DNA of 64,000 nucleotides, from contig NZ_JABFCX010000002.1 in NCBI RefSeq assembly GCF_013085255.1, positions 434,001-498,000 on the forward strand, read 5' to 3'. Made by a program: the position numbers and the translations under genes. Below, piece by piece: positions 49,396-58,169 of this stretch. Origin of the DNA: Parvularcula mediterranea (lineage in GTDB: Bacteria; Pseudomonadota; Alphaproteobacteria; Caulobacterales; Parvularculaceae). Every line of letters starts with the position of its first letter. Within the stretch, counting starts at the first letter, position 1. The notes beneath the pieces were generated by a model. It ran no database searches and was not told where the DNA came from. It saw nothing but the letters and a program-made list of their open reading frames with translations.

Positions 49396-50325
49396 GTGAC
49401 GAACGGCAGCAGAATGTTGCGGCATCCCGACGAGGCTGCCGAGATCCTCAAAAGCGGCGGCATCTGTGCCCTGCCGACGGAGACGGTCTATGGGCTCGCG
49501 GCCCTCGCCTCCGACGGCAAGGCGGTGGCGCGCATCTACGAGACCAAGGGTCGGCCCAGCTTCAACCCGCTGATCGTCCACTGTGCGAGCCTTGAGCAGG
49601 CGGGCACCGTGGTGAAGCTCGACCACTGTGCGACAAAGCAGGCAGCCAGGTTCTGGCCGGGTCCTCTCACGATCGTCCTGGAGAAGCAGCCTGACGCCCC
49701 GGTGTCGCAGCTGGCAGGCGCAGGGCTCGATACCCTCGCGGTCAGGATCCCTGCCCATCCGCTGATGCGCGCGGTCATCGAGGCCGTCGGAGCGCCCCTC
49801 GTCGCCCCGTCGGCCAACCGATCGGGCAGGCTGAGCCCCACCACAGCAGAGCATGTGCTCGAAGAGTTTGCAGGCGAAGTCCCTGTCCTCGACGGCGGGC
49901 CTTGCGAGGCGGGCATTGAGAGCACCATCATCAGCCTCGCAAAAAGCCGCCCCACCCTTTTGAGGCCCGGAGCCATTCCTTCCGCAGAAATCGAAGCCGT
50001 CCTCGGCCACCCCCTCGCCTCTCCCGGAGAAGGCATCGAGGCCCCCGGGATGATGTCGAGCCACTACGCTCCCGACGCCGCGATCCGTCTAAGCGCGCAC
50101 GCAGCCAGAGAGGGCGAGAGCCTCCTCGGCTTCGCCGGGACAGACGGCGCAACGCTCGACCTCTCGCCAACAGGTGACCTCCGCGAGGCGGCCACGAACC
50201 TCTTCGGCTACCTCAGACAGCTTGACGCCCTCGGCAAACCCATCGCCGTCGCCCTTATCCCGGAAACAGGCCTCGGCCAGGGCATCAATGACCGCCTGAG
50301 GCGCGCGGCGGCGCCGCGTCCCTGA
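49396..50325 (+). CDS. L-threonylcarbamoyladenylate synthase, Sua5 type
   Basis: Makes threonylcarbamoyl-AMP for t6A37 modification of ANN-decoding tRNAs. The YrdC domain shows GGICALPTETVYGLAA, KGRPSFNPLIVH, RFWPGPLTIVL, VRIPAHPLM and APSANRSGRLSPTTAEHV. The extra C-terminal Sua5 domain (about 210-309) includes the linker APGMMSSHYAP. A GTG at 49396 is favoured because AGGAAA lies at a proper distance; the ATG at 49414 lacks such a site. A much longer frame upstream is antisense to the acyl-CoA dehydrogenase. Confidence 0.93.
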   Translation: MTNGSRMLRHPDEAAEILKSGGICALPTETVYGLAALASDGKAVARIYETKGRPSFNPLIVHCASLEQAGTVVKLDHCATKQAARFWPGPLTIVLEKQPDAPVSQLAGAGLDTLAVRIPAHPLMRAVIEAVGAPLVAPSANRSGRLSPTTAEHVLEEFAGEVPVLDGGPCEAGIESTIISLAKSRPTLLRPGAIPSAEIEAVLGHPLASPGEGIEAPGMMSSHYAPDAAIRLSAHAAREGESLLGFAGTDGATLDLSPTGDLREAATNLFGYLRQLDALGKPIAVALIPETGLGQGINDRLRRAAAPRP

Positions 50326-50388
50326 CCTCTCGGCGCTCGACAAGTTCCCCGGCGCGGGGCATCGTCCGCGCTTCTAGGGAGCCAAGCC

Positions 50389-51123
50389 ATGTCCACGTTC
50401 AGCCGCAGGTCCGTTCTGACCCTCCTCGCCGCCAGCCCTCTCGCGGCCTGTAATTCCGAAGATCTCGGCAACGTCCTCGACGGCGTCCTGTCAGGTAGCG
50501 CGCAGGGCGGGCTAACCTCCGCAGAAGCGGCAGAGGGCATCAAGGCGGCGCTGACCCAGGGCATTGGCGAGGCAATCGGTCAGGTCGGCAAGCTCAACGG
50601 CTATTTCGCCGACGGCGCCATTCGCATCCCCCTCCCCGGAGACCTGAGGGAGATCCAGGAAGAGCTGGCGCGCTTCGGTCTTTCGGGCAGCCTCGATGAT
50701 CTCGAACGGCAGCTGAACCGCGGCGCAGAACAAGCCGCACCGCAGGCGCGCGGCATCTTCCTTGACGCGATCCGTTCCATGTCGATCCGTGACGCCATCG
50801 ACATCGTGCGCGGCAGCGACACCGCGGCAACAGACTATTTCCGGGGCAAGACCTCCGCAGGGCTCACAGCCGTCTTCTCGCCGATCATGACCGATGCCCT
50901 CCAGCGGGTCGGCGCGATCCAGACCTTCGACCGTCTGGTCAGCCGTCTCGCCATCGTTCCGGGCGCGCCGGAGCTCGGCGCCAACGCCAAGCAGGACCTG
51001 ATCAACCACGGCGTGGACAAGGGCCTCGGCGGTCTCTTCTACTACGTCGCGCAGGAAGAGAAGGCGATCCGCGAGAACCCGGCCAAGCGCACCACCGAGA
51101 TCCTGCGCCGGGTGTTTGGCTAA
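50389..51123 (+). CDS. DUF4197 domain lipoprotein
   Basis: A 244-residue protein with MSTFSRRSVLTLLAASPLAAC, combining a twin-arginine-like motif and a lipobox (Cys21), so it may be a Tat-exported lipoprotein. The rest matches the all-helical DUF4197 family: GLTSAEAAEGIKAALTQG, FLDAIRSMSIRDAIDIVRG, and DLINHGVDKGLGGLFYYVAQEEKAIRENP in pieces near the C-terminus. Function unknown. It stands between the Sua5 and flavoprotein genes. Confidence 0.88.
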   Translation: MSTFSRRSVLTLLAASPLAACNSEDLGNVLDGVLSGSAQGGLTSAEAAEGIKAALTQGIGEAIGQVGKLNGYFADGAIRIPLPGDLREIQEELARFGLSGSLDDLERQLNRGAEQAAPQARGIFLDAIRSMSIRDAIDIVRGSDTAATDYFRGKTSAGLTAVFSPIMTDALQRVGAIQTFDRLVSRLAIVPGAPELGANAKQDLINHGVDKGLGGLFYYVAQEEKAIRENPAKRTTEILRRVFG

Positions 51124-51172
51124 GCCCTTCCCCTGACTTGCAAGGGACTGCGCCACCCGGCATCTGTCGGGC

Positions 51173-52582
51173 ATGACGATCCCTGCCGAACATATCGAAG
51201 CCCTGCGCGCCCTTGCCGATCCCAAATCGATCGTGCCGGAGGACGCGGCGGGCACGCACCTTGAGGAGTGGCGCGGCCGCTGGCCCGGTGAGAGCCCGCT
51301 GATCCTCGCGCCTTCCGCCACCGAAGAGCTGTCGCGCCTGATGGCCGAGGCCTACCGGCGCGGCGTGCCGATGGTGCCGCAAGGGGGGCATACCGGCCTT
51401 GTCGGCGGAGGCTCGGCCAAGGGCGAAGTGATCATCAGCACCAAGAGGATGCGGCAGGTCCGTGACGTCTCGGCCGAAGGCTTCACCATGACCCTCGAGG
51501 CAGGGATCACTCTTCAGGAAGCCCAGGAGCTCGCCAGGAAAGACGACCGCCTCTTCCCCCTCTCCATTGGCGCGGAAGGCACGGCCAACATAGGCGGTGT
51601 GCTGAGCACCAACGCAGGCGGTGTGCATGTCCTGCGCTACGGCAATGCGAGGGACCTCGTTCTCGGCATCGAAGCGGTACTGCCCGACGGACGGATCTGG
51701 AAAGGCCTCAACCAGCTTCGCAAGAACAATACGGGCTACGACCTCAAGCACCTCTTTATCGGCGGCGAGGGGACGATCGGCATCATCACGGCGGCGGTGC
51801 TCAAGACCTACCCGAGGCCGAAAGAGCACGTCACGGCGATGCTTGCCCTGCCCTCGCCTGAGCACGCCGTGAAGCTCCTGTCGCTGGCGCAGGCACGGTC
51901 AGGCGGGCAGCTTGGCTCGTTCGAAGTGATGAATGACGGAATGCTGGAGCTCGTCCTTCATCAGTTCCCGGATCTTCCGCGTCCGCTGGAGACAAAATCA
52001 GGCACCTACGTCTTGATGGAATTCTCTTCGGGGCAGGAAGGCACCCTCCGCGAAACCGCCGAAGGCATTCTCGAAACCGCCTTTGAAGAAGAGCTTGTGA
52101 TCGACGGCACCGTCGCCTCCTCCGAAGCGCAGGCCGAGGCCCTCTGGACCATCCGCCACAACGCTTCCGAAGCGATGAAGAAAGACCCGAGCCCTTGCGT
52201 CAAAGCGGACGTCAGTGTGCCGATCGCCGCGATTCCTGAGTTCCTCGCCAAAGCTGACGCCAAAGTCCTTGAGATGGAACCGGGTGCACGGATCATCTCC
52301 TTCGGCCACATGGGCGATGGCAACATCCACTATGATATCTTAGGTCCTGCCGAAGGCCCCCACGACAAGTGGAAAGCCCGCATGGCCGAGTTCGAGCACA
52401 AGGTGCACGACATCGTCGTGGAGCTGGGCGGCTCGATCTCAGCCGAGCACGGCATCGGCCAGCTCAAGCGCGATGAACTCGTCACCCGCAAGGACCCCGT
52501 CGAAATGGATCTCATGCGGACGATCAAGCGGAGCCTCGACCCGAAAGGGTTGATGAACCCCGGCAAGCTCCTCAACCCATGA
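51173..52582 (+). CDS. FAD-linked D-2-hydroxyacid dehydrogenase (D2HGDH/GlcD-like)
   Basis: A 469-residue flavoprotein of the PCMH/FAD_binding_4 superfamily with an FAD-oxidase C domain. FAD-binding PQGGHTGLVGGGS and IGAEGTANIGGVLSTNAGG are at the N-terminal half. The C-terminal half has the metal/substrate motif FGHMGDGNIHY and the closing ISAEHGIGQLKRDEL. These features fit D-2-hydroxyglutarate or D-lactate/glycolate dehydrogenases; the exact substrate cannot be fixed. GlcE/GlcF partners are absent, which favours a stand-alone D2HGDH-like enzyme. Confidence 0.9.
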   Translation: MTIPAEHIEALRALADPKSIVPEDAAGTHLEEWRGRWPGESPLILAPSATEELSRLMAEAYRRGVPMVPQGGHTGLVGGGSAKGEVIISTKRMRQVRDVSAEGFTMTLEAGITLQEAQELARKDDRLFPLSIGAEGTANIGGVLSTNAGGVHVLRYGNARDLVLGIEAVLPDGRIWKGLNQLRKNNTGYDLKHLFIGGEGTIGIITAAVLKTYPRPKEHVTAMLALPSPEHAVKLLSLAQARSGGQLGSFEVMNDGMLELVLHQFPDLPRPLETKSGTYVLMEFSSGQEGTLRETAEGILETAFEEELVIDGTVASSEAQAEALWTIRHNASEAMKKDPSPCVKADVSVPIAAIPEFLAKADAKVLEMEPGARIISFGHMGDGNIHYDILGPAEGPHDKWKARMAEFEHKVHDIVVELGGSISAEHGIGQLKRDELVTRKDPVEMDLMRTIKRSLDPKGLMNPGKLLNP

Positions 52583-52639
52583 AGGGTGCGCCTCCGCGTC
52601 CCCTTCCCGACTCAGCCCCTGACCTATTAGTGACGCCCC

Positions 52640-53398
52640 ATGAAGCTCGTCCTCTCCCCCGCCAAGAACCTCGACTTCGAACCTGCCGATGGCCGTCTCA
52701 AGACGACCGAGCCGCGCTTTGCCGAGGACACGGATCGCCTGCTGGGCACGCTGAAGAAGAAGTCGGCGCGGCAGCTTGGCCAGATGATGAGCATTTCTGA
52801 CGACCTCGCGACCCTCAATGCGGAGCGCTACAAGGCGTTTGGCGAGCAGTCGAAGAAGCAGGCGATCCTTGCCTTCAACGGCGACGTCTATCGCGGCTTC
52901 GATGCGAGCACCCTCGACGCCGATGGCCTCCACGCCGCGCAGGAGCGGGTGCGCATCCTCTCAGGCCTCTACGGCGTCCTCCGGCCTCTCGATGAGATCG
53001 AGCCCTACCGCCTCGAAATGGGGACCAGCCTCAAGACCCGCCGCGGCGAGAGCCTCTACGACTTCTGGGGCGAACGTCTCGGCAAAGCGCTTGAAGAAGA
53101 GCTCGAAGGCCAGCCCCTCGTGAACCTCGCGTCCAACGAATACTTCAAGGCCGTCAAAGGGTTGAAGAGCCCGGTCATCACTTGCCAGTTCAAGGATGAG
53201 AAAGACGGCAAGCTCCGGACCCTTGGTTTCTTCGCCAAACATGCCCGCGGGATGATGGCCCGCTTTGCCGTCGACCAGCGCATCGATGACCCTGAAGGAC
53301 TGAAAGACTTCAACGGCGGCGGCTATACCTTCAGCGCCGAGCATTCGAAGCCCAGGACCTGGGTCTTCACGAGGCCTCAGCCGCCCAAGGTCAGCTAG
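52640..53398 (+). CDS. yaaA: Peroxide stress protein YaaA
   Basis: DUF328/YaaA family protein that in E. coli limits intracellular free iron during hydrogen peroxide stress. LVLSPAKNLDF opens the protein, followed by AFNGDVYRGFDA, ILSGLYGVLRPLDEIEPYRLEM, NLASNEYFKAV and KHARGMMARF. The length of 252 residues is typical. It is probably transcribed with the flavoprotein gene 57 bases upstream. Confidence 0.93.
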   Translation: MKLVLSPAKNLDFEPADGRLKTTEPRFAEDTDRLLGTLKKKSARQLGQMMSISDDLATLNAERYKAFGEQSKKQAILAFNGDVYRGFDASTLDADGLHAAQERVRILSGLYGVLRPLDEIEPYRLEMGTSLKTRRGESLYDFWGERLGKALEEELEGQPLVNLASNEYFKAVKGLKSPVITCQFKDEKDGKLRTLGFFAKHARGMMARFAVDQRIDDPEGLKDFNGGGYTFSAEHSKPRTWVFTRPQPPKVS

Positions 53399-53485
53399 CC
53401 GCACTTTTTAGGGATGCCGGAGGCCAGTTCCAGCTTGCGGGCGGCCCGCGCGTCTCTTAACCTGCGGTTAACTCTGGAGGGCAGC

Positions 53486-54076
53486 ATGATCCGTATTCTC
53501 GCAGCAGCCTGTGTGCTGCTGACGTCCTTTGCTTCGGCCGAAATCTCGGCTTCGAAGGCGAAGGAAGTACTCAACGACACCAACGCCGCGACGCTCGGCC
53601 CGGTCCTGCGTGCGCAGGGGCTCTTTCCTGAGACCCTCACCATCGAGAACCGTGAGGTCCTCGTTGTGCGCCAGAACGGCAATGTCGTGATGCTGCGCCC
53701 GCGCGTCTGCAACCCGGACTGCACCGGCCTCCTGATGTACATTGTCATGGAAGGCGCAGCGCCCGCCTCCTCGATCAACGCGTTCAACCAGCAGACCCCG
53801 GCCACCGTTGCCTACACCAATGGCCAGGCCACGGTGCTGTCGCGCTACTTGATCGCTGACCACGGCATCACGGCCGGCACGTTCCTCGTGAACCTCGATG
53901 TCTTCAGCCGCACGGTCTCCAAGTGGACCCAGACCCGCAATGCGCGCAACGCCATGTCGGTCTCGCTCCTCTCGTCAGCACCGATCGATGACTACGACCC
54001 GGACACCGAGGCCCTCGTCCGTGAGGCGCTGCGCCGTCCTGAGCTGCTGAGCGGCCGGATCGTCTCGGACTATTGA
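53486..54076 (+). CDS. YbjN domain-containing exported protein
   Basis: The ATG at 53486 has GGAGGG five bases upstream and gives a 196-residue product with a signal peptide ending near FASA (residue 18). The body has the YbjN-like alternation of helices and strands: ILAAACVLLTSFASAEIS, then TLTIENREVLVVRQNG, CNPDCTGLLMYIV with two Cys, and LIADHGITAGTFLVNLDVF. YbjN proteins are type III secretion chaperone-like folds of unclear role. A longer frame upstream from 53414 lacks a ribosome-binding site. Confidence 0.78.
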   Translation: MIRILAAACVLLTSFASAEISASKAKEVLNDTNAATLGPVLRAQGLFPETLTIENREVLVVRQNGNVVMLRPRVCNPDCTGLLMYIVMEGAAPASSINAFNQQTPATVAYTNGQATVLSRYLIADHGITAGTFLVNLDVFSRTVSKWTQTRNARNAMSVSLLSSAPIDDYDPDTEALVREALRRPELLSGRIVSDY

Positions 54077-54100
54077 TCCCGCCGACAGGCAGGAATGACG

Positions 54101-54124
54101 AGGGGGCCTACGCGGCCCCCTTTT
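54101..54124 (+). terminator. Rho-independent terminator after the YbjN-like gene
   Basis: GGGGGCC (54102-54108) pairs with GGCCCCC (54114-54120) around TACGC, with an extra A-T pair and a TTTT tail. It lies 25 bases after the stop and separates this gene from pth. Confidence 0.92.
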
Positions 54125-54155
54125 CTTATGCGCCGAGCTTTGCTCCTAAGGGGGC

Positions 54156-54848
54156 ATGTTTCTTCTCGTCGGCCTCGGCAATCCAGGCGCCAAGTATCAG
54201 GGCAACCGCCACAATGCGGGCTTCATGGCCATCGACGCCATCGCGGATGGCCTCGGCCTTGGCGCGTTCCGCTCGAAGTTTCAGGCGGAGGTCACCGACG
54301 GCAAGATCGGGACCGAGCGTGTCCTCCTGATGAAGCCGCAGACCTTCTACAACGAAAGCGGCCGCGCGGTTCAGGAAGCCTGCCGCTTCCACAAGATCCC
54401 GCCCGAGGATGTCCTCGTCTTCCACGACGAGATCGACCTTGCACCCGGAAAGCTCCGTATCAAGAAGGGCGGCGGCCTCGCAGGCAACAATGGCCTCAAG
54501 TCTATCGCGGCGCATCTGTCGCCGGATGTCTGGCGGTGCCGCATCGGCGTCGGTCACCCCGGCCACAAGGACGCCGTGACCCACCACGTGCTCAAGGACT
54601 TTGCGAAGGAAGAGCGCGACGGCTGGTTCGGCGAGATGCTTTACCGCATGGGTCCTGCTGCGAAGCACCTTCTTCCGCTGACAGATGAAAACACACAGCG
54701 CTTTGTATCAGCTGTGTTCCAGCCGCCCAAGGCCGAGAAGAAAGCCCCCCGCGCCGAGGCCAAGCCGAAGCCGCAGGCGCCTCCTCCGCCGGAGAAAACT
54801 CCCTCCGCCTTCGACGCCCTCAAGGGCCTTATCGGAAAAAAGGACTGA
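54156..54848 (+). CDS. pth: Peptidyl-tRNA hydrolase
   Basis: Releases tRNA from prematurely dropped peptidyl-tRNA. VGLGNPGAKYQGNRHNAGF carries the catalytic His19, FHDEIDLAPGKLRIKKGG and LAGNNGLKSI follow, with the conserved Asp, and a WRCRIGVGHPGHKD segment. The core ends near residue 190. A Lys/Pro/Ala-rich tail (PKPQAPPPPEKT) then makes it 230 residues, longer than the E. coli enzyme (about 194). It is followed three bases later by the esterase gene. Confidence 0.96.
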   Translation: MFLLVGLGNPGAKYQGNRHNAGFMAIDAIADGLGLGAFRSKFQAEVTDGKIGTERVLLMKPQTFYNESGRAVQEACRFHKIPPEDVLVFHDEIDLAPGKLRIKKGGGLAGNNGLKSIAAHLSPDVWRCRIGVGHPGHKDAVTHHVLKDFAKEERDGWFGEMLYRMGPAAKHLLPLTDENTQRFVSAVFQPPKAEKKAPRAEAKPKPQAPPPPEKTPSAFDALKGLIGKKD

Positions 54849-54851
54849 CCC

Positions 54852-56102
54852 ATGTTCCGCAAGCTGATCGCCGCCCTCATCCTGTTCGTGCTGCCAGCCT
54901 GTGGAGACACAATGACGTCCCCGGACGAACCGGTGCCCGAGGCCTTCGCTGACGTCACGATCATCGCCGTGGTCCCTGAGGGGACAGGCGATGTCTACCT
55001 CGCCACCAACCGCAACGGATGGTCGCCCGACGCCTCGCCGATGACGCCAGAGGGCGGTGCGCCTAACCGCAGGGTCGCGCAGCTCCTCCTCACTGAAGGC
55101 TTTGACCTCGAATACAAATTCACCCTCGGAAGCTGGGCTCGCGAGGCTGTGGATGGCGCAGGTCTTCCGCTCGAAAATGCGATCCTGACAGCCAGCGACG
55201 GCCTCTCCGTCACCCACGAGATTGAAGGCTTCAAAGCCGATCCCGAGACCCTCCTCGACACATGGCAGGACGCAGGCATCCTCGGCACGCTGATCTACTG
55301 GCGCGATGTCGAAAGCGAATTCCTCGACCGCACTCGGAATGTCTCGGTCTGGCTGCCGCCGGGCTATGCTGAAGCGGAGAACGAAGGCGTCCGCTACCCC
55401 GTCATTTACATGACCGATGGCCAGAATCTCTTCGATCCGCGCATCGCCAACACGGGCACCGACTGGGGCATTGATGAGGCGATGATGCGCGGCATGGAAA
55501 GCGGCGCGTTCCCGCCTGCCATCGTGGTTGCGCACTGGTCCACCGATATGCGCGGTCAGGAGTACAGCCCCTGGCACGACGCCTCCAAGCTCGCCCAGTT
55601 CGTAAAAGACGAGCTCAAGCCCCGAGTCGATCAAGAGTTCCGCACCCTGACCGACAGGGACAACACCTTCGCCATGGGCAGCTCCATGGGCGGCCTCTAC
55701 GCGATGTATCTCGTCATGGAGCACGCTGAGACGTTCAGCGCCTGCGGCTGCGTCTCGAGCCACCTGCCCTTCTCCGAAGCGGTGATCGCCCAGTTCCAGG
55801 GCCAGGACCCGAGCGAAGCGGATGAGACCCCCTACTACCTCCGCGATATCGAAGCAGGCGGCCTCCTGATCCCCGACGGCGCGCGGATGTTCTTCGACTG
55901 GGGCACCGCGACCCTCGACGCCCTCTACCCGCCCGAGCACGGCAAGCTCCGCGAGCATTTCGAGGCGCAGGGCTACGCGTTCGGTGAGGACTACTACCTG
56001 CGCGAATATCCCGGCGCCGAGCATAACGAAGCCGCATGGCGCACCCGGGTGCAGGATCAGCTGCACTGGATGCTCGCCCGCGAAATCCCGCCGGGGGAGT
56101 AA
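54852..56102 (+). CDS. Lipoprotein esterase of the enterochelin-esterase/esterase-D type
   Basis: A 416-residue predicted lipoprotein (lipobox VLPAC, Cys17). Residues about 33-125 form a beta-sandwich-like domain with VYLATNRNGWSPDASPM, recalling CBM20/CBM48-type modules. The alpha/beta-hydrolase domain has VIYMTDGQNLFDP, the nucleophile elbow AMGSSMGG (Ser278), a likely Asp near residue 355 and the His in GAEHNEAAW. Esterase-D relatives cleave acyl, feruloyl or siderophore esters. The GH9 gene next door suggests a polysaccharide-side substrate, but that is inference. Confidence 0.85.
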   Translation: MFRKLIAALILFVLPACGDTMTSPDEPVPEAFADVTIIAVVPEGTGDVYLATNRNGWSPDASPMTPEGGAPNRRVAQLLLTEGFDLEYKFTLGSWAREAVDGAGLPLENAILTASDGLSVTHEIEGFKADPETLLDTWQDAGILGTLIYWRDVESEFLDRTRNVSVWLPPGYAEAENEGVRYPVIYMTDGQNLFDPRIANTGTDWGIDEAMMRGMESGAFPPAIVVAHWSTDMRGQEYSPWHDASKLAQFVKDELKPRVDQEFRTLTDRDNTFAMGSSMGGLYAMYLVMEHAETFSACGCVSSHLPFSEAVIAQFQGQDPSEADETPYYLRDIEAGGLLIPDGARMFFDWGTATLDALYPPEHGKLREHFEAQGYAFGEDYYLREYPGAEHNEAAWRTRVQDQLHWMLAREIPPGE

Positions 56103-56125
56103 CCGTAGCGGATACGGCAGCACGC

Positions 56126-56143
56126 ATCGCCACGTGAGGCGAT
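56126..56143 (+). terminator. Short hairpin after the esterase gene
   Basis: ATCGCC (56126-56131) pairs with GGCGAT (56138-56143) around ACGTGA. It lies 23 bases after the esterase stop without a T-run. The rest of the 151-base gap should hold the GH9 promoter, of which only a TTGACA-like hexamer near 56214 is suggestive. Confidence 0.3.
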
Positions 56144-56253
56144 AGGAATGTTACCGCTCGCATTTTTCCTTGATTCCTCTCACCCCTTGCGATGATACTC
56201 AGCCCGACAACGTTGACAGGGTCCGCCAGAATGCCCTGCGGAAAGGGAGAGAG

Positions 56254-58152
56254 ATGCTTCGCCTTCACACCGCCGCAGGAGCGGCAGCCCTTCTCGGCTT
56301 CACGGCGCTCACCGCCTGCAGCAGCGGCGGAGGCGGCAACAGTACGCCACCTGCGCCAAATCCCGGCGGCGGCACACCGCCTCCTCCGACGGCAGTCACT
56401 GTCTCCGCGGTCTTCGCGAACCAGCACGGGTACCTGACCAACGGCGCAAAAGGCGCGACCGTCGTCACCGATGCGACATCCGCCCTCGAATGGGATCTGC
56501 TCAACGCTTCGGGAAGCGTCGTCGCGGACGGCACCACGACGACCTTCGGCGCCGATGATGCGTCTGGCGAGACCGTGCAGAAGATCGACTTCTCCGCCTT
56601 CGCCACCGCAGGCATGGGCTACGTCCTGAGGGTCGACGGCGTGGATAGCGAGCCCTTCGATATCGATGCGGACGTCTACGATGCTCTGCGCACGGACAGC
56701 GCAGCTTTCTTCTACCACCAGCGGGTCAGCACGCCGATCGAAGCGCAGTATGTGGGCGCAGCTCTCTCGCGCCCGACGGCCCATGACCCAGACAGCGGGA
56801 CCTGCTTCGGGCCGGACGATGTCCGCGGCAACACATGGGGAGGCTGCCCCTATACCCTCGATGTCAGCAAGGGTTGGTATGACGCAGGCGACCACGGCAA
56901 ATATGTGGTCAACAGCGGCGTCTCCGTCTGGACCCTGATGAATGCCTATCAGCGTACCGAGGGAACCACGGCAGGCAGCACATTTGCCGATGGCGGCCTG
57001 TCGATCCCCGAAGGCGCCAACGGTCAGCCTGACCTCCTAGATGAGGTTAGGTGGAACATGGACTTCATGCTGGCGATGCAGGTCCCTGACGGCACGACAC
57101 TGAACCTGCCGCTGGGTGATCAGTACGGGAACCGTGATAGCCTGACCTTCACGTCCGTCGATGCCTCAGGGATGGTTCACCACAAGTTCCACGACGAGCG
57201 CTGGGCAGCCTTCCCCCTCGCACCCCACGACAACAACGCCACGCGCTACCTGTCCTACCCCTCAACGGCAGCCACGCTGAACCTCGCAGGGACAGCAGCC
57301 CAGTGCGCGCGCCTCTTCCGCAGCATCGACAATGCGTATGCGGACACTTGCCTCGCGGCCGCCGAAAAAGCCTACGCAGCGGCCGAGCGCGTCCCCGACG
57401 CCCTCGCCTACACGGTGACCGATGGTGGCGGCGGCGACTATGGCGACCAGAACCTCGCCGATGAGTTCTATTTTGCCGCCGTCGAGCTTTATCTCGCTAC
57501 GGACGATCAGGCCTACCTCGACGACGCGAAAGCATCGAGCCGCTACCTCGCGGCAGGCGGGTTCAACTGGCCTGAGCTTTCGACGCCCGGCACCATTGCT
57601 CTTGCGACTGCTCCGCAGACCTCATCGCTCAGCGCGTCAGACCGCCAGGCAGCCGTCGATGCGGTTACAGCGTCTGCTGATGGCTTCCTGGCGGAGATCT
57701 CGGGCGAAGGCTTCCACGTGCCTTTCGACCGGACCTATGGCTGGGGCTCGAACAGCGACATGCTCTACCGCGCCATCGTCATCGGGACGGCCCATGACCT
57801 CACCGGCGAGGACCGCTACCACGACGGGGTCATCGCCGTCATGGACTACCTCCTCGGCAGGAACCCGCTCGGCCAGTCCTACGTGTCAGGGTACGGAGAA
57901 AACCCGATGCGCGCGCCGCATCACCGCTACTGGGCGGAGGCCGTGGACCCCAGCTTCCCGCCTCCGCCGCCTGGCGTCCTCGCAGGCGGCCCCAACAAGG
58001 AAAACCCCGCCGACAGCGTCGCCCAGTCCATCAACGCAACCTGCGCGCCCATGGCCTGCTACCGCGACGACGCAGACGCCTACGCCCTCAATGAAGTCAC
58101 CATCAACTGGAACGCCCCCCTCCTCTGGGCAGCGCATTTCCTGGCGGACTAA
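56254..58152 (+). CDS. Glycoside hydrolase family 9 protein (endoglucanase-type lipoprotein)
   Basis: Predicted surface or periplasmic lipoprotein: signal with lipobox LTAC (Cys22), then a Ser/Gly/Pro-rich linker (about 23-47), an N-terminal Ig-like CelD_N domain (about 48-140; VFANQHGYLTNGAKGATVV) and the GH9 (alpha/alpha)6 barrel. KGWYDAGDHGKYVVNSG (206-222) holds the two catalytic-region Asp residues. MDYLLGRNPLGQSYVSGYG and PMRAPHHRYW give the His signature, and YALNEVTINWNAPLLW carries the general-acid Glu. It should cleave beta-1,4-glucans or related oligosaccharides. The start at 56254 follows GAAAGGGAGAGAG. It has 632 residues. Confidence 0.93.
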   Translation: MLRLHTAAGAAALLGFTALTACSSGGGGNSTPPAPNPGGGTPPPPTAVTVSAVFANQHGYLTNGAKGATVVTDATSALEWDLLNASGSVVADGTTTTFGADDASGETVQKIDFSAFATAGMGYVLRVDGVDSEPFDIDADVYDALRTDSAAFFYHQRVSTPIEAQYVGAALSRPTAHDPDSGTCFGPDDVRGNTWGGCPYTLDVSKGWYDAGDHGKYVVNSGVSVWTLMNAYQRTEGTTAGSTFADGGLSIPEGANGQPDLLDEVRWNMDFMLAMQVPDGTTLNLPLGDQYGNRDSLTFTSVDASGMVHHKFHDERWAAFPLAPHDNNATRYLSYPSTAATLNLAGTAAQCARLFRSIDNAYADTCLAAAEKAYAAAERVPDALAYTVTDGGGGDYGDQNLADEFYFAAVELYLATDDQAYLDDAKASSRYLAAGGFNWPELSTPGTIALATAPQTSSLSASDRQAAVDAVTASADGFLAEISGEGFHVPFDRTYGWGSNSDMLYRAIVIGTAHDLTGEDRYHDGVIAVMDYLLGRNPLGQSYVSGYGENPMRAPHHRYWAEAVDPSFPPPPPGVLAGGPNKENPADSVAQSINATCAPMACYRDDADAYALNEVTINWNAPLLWAAHFLAD

Positions 58153-58169
58153 AGCAAACGAATGGCTTC

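Noticed and set aside
49327-50064. N-terminal 246-codon extension of the acyl-CoA dehydrogenase frame (minus strand)
   Set aside because: It lies antisense to the Sua5-type gene and has no similarity to acyl-CoA dehydrogenases. The family start MAYQFPVRDVHYLL is at 49326.
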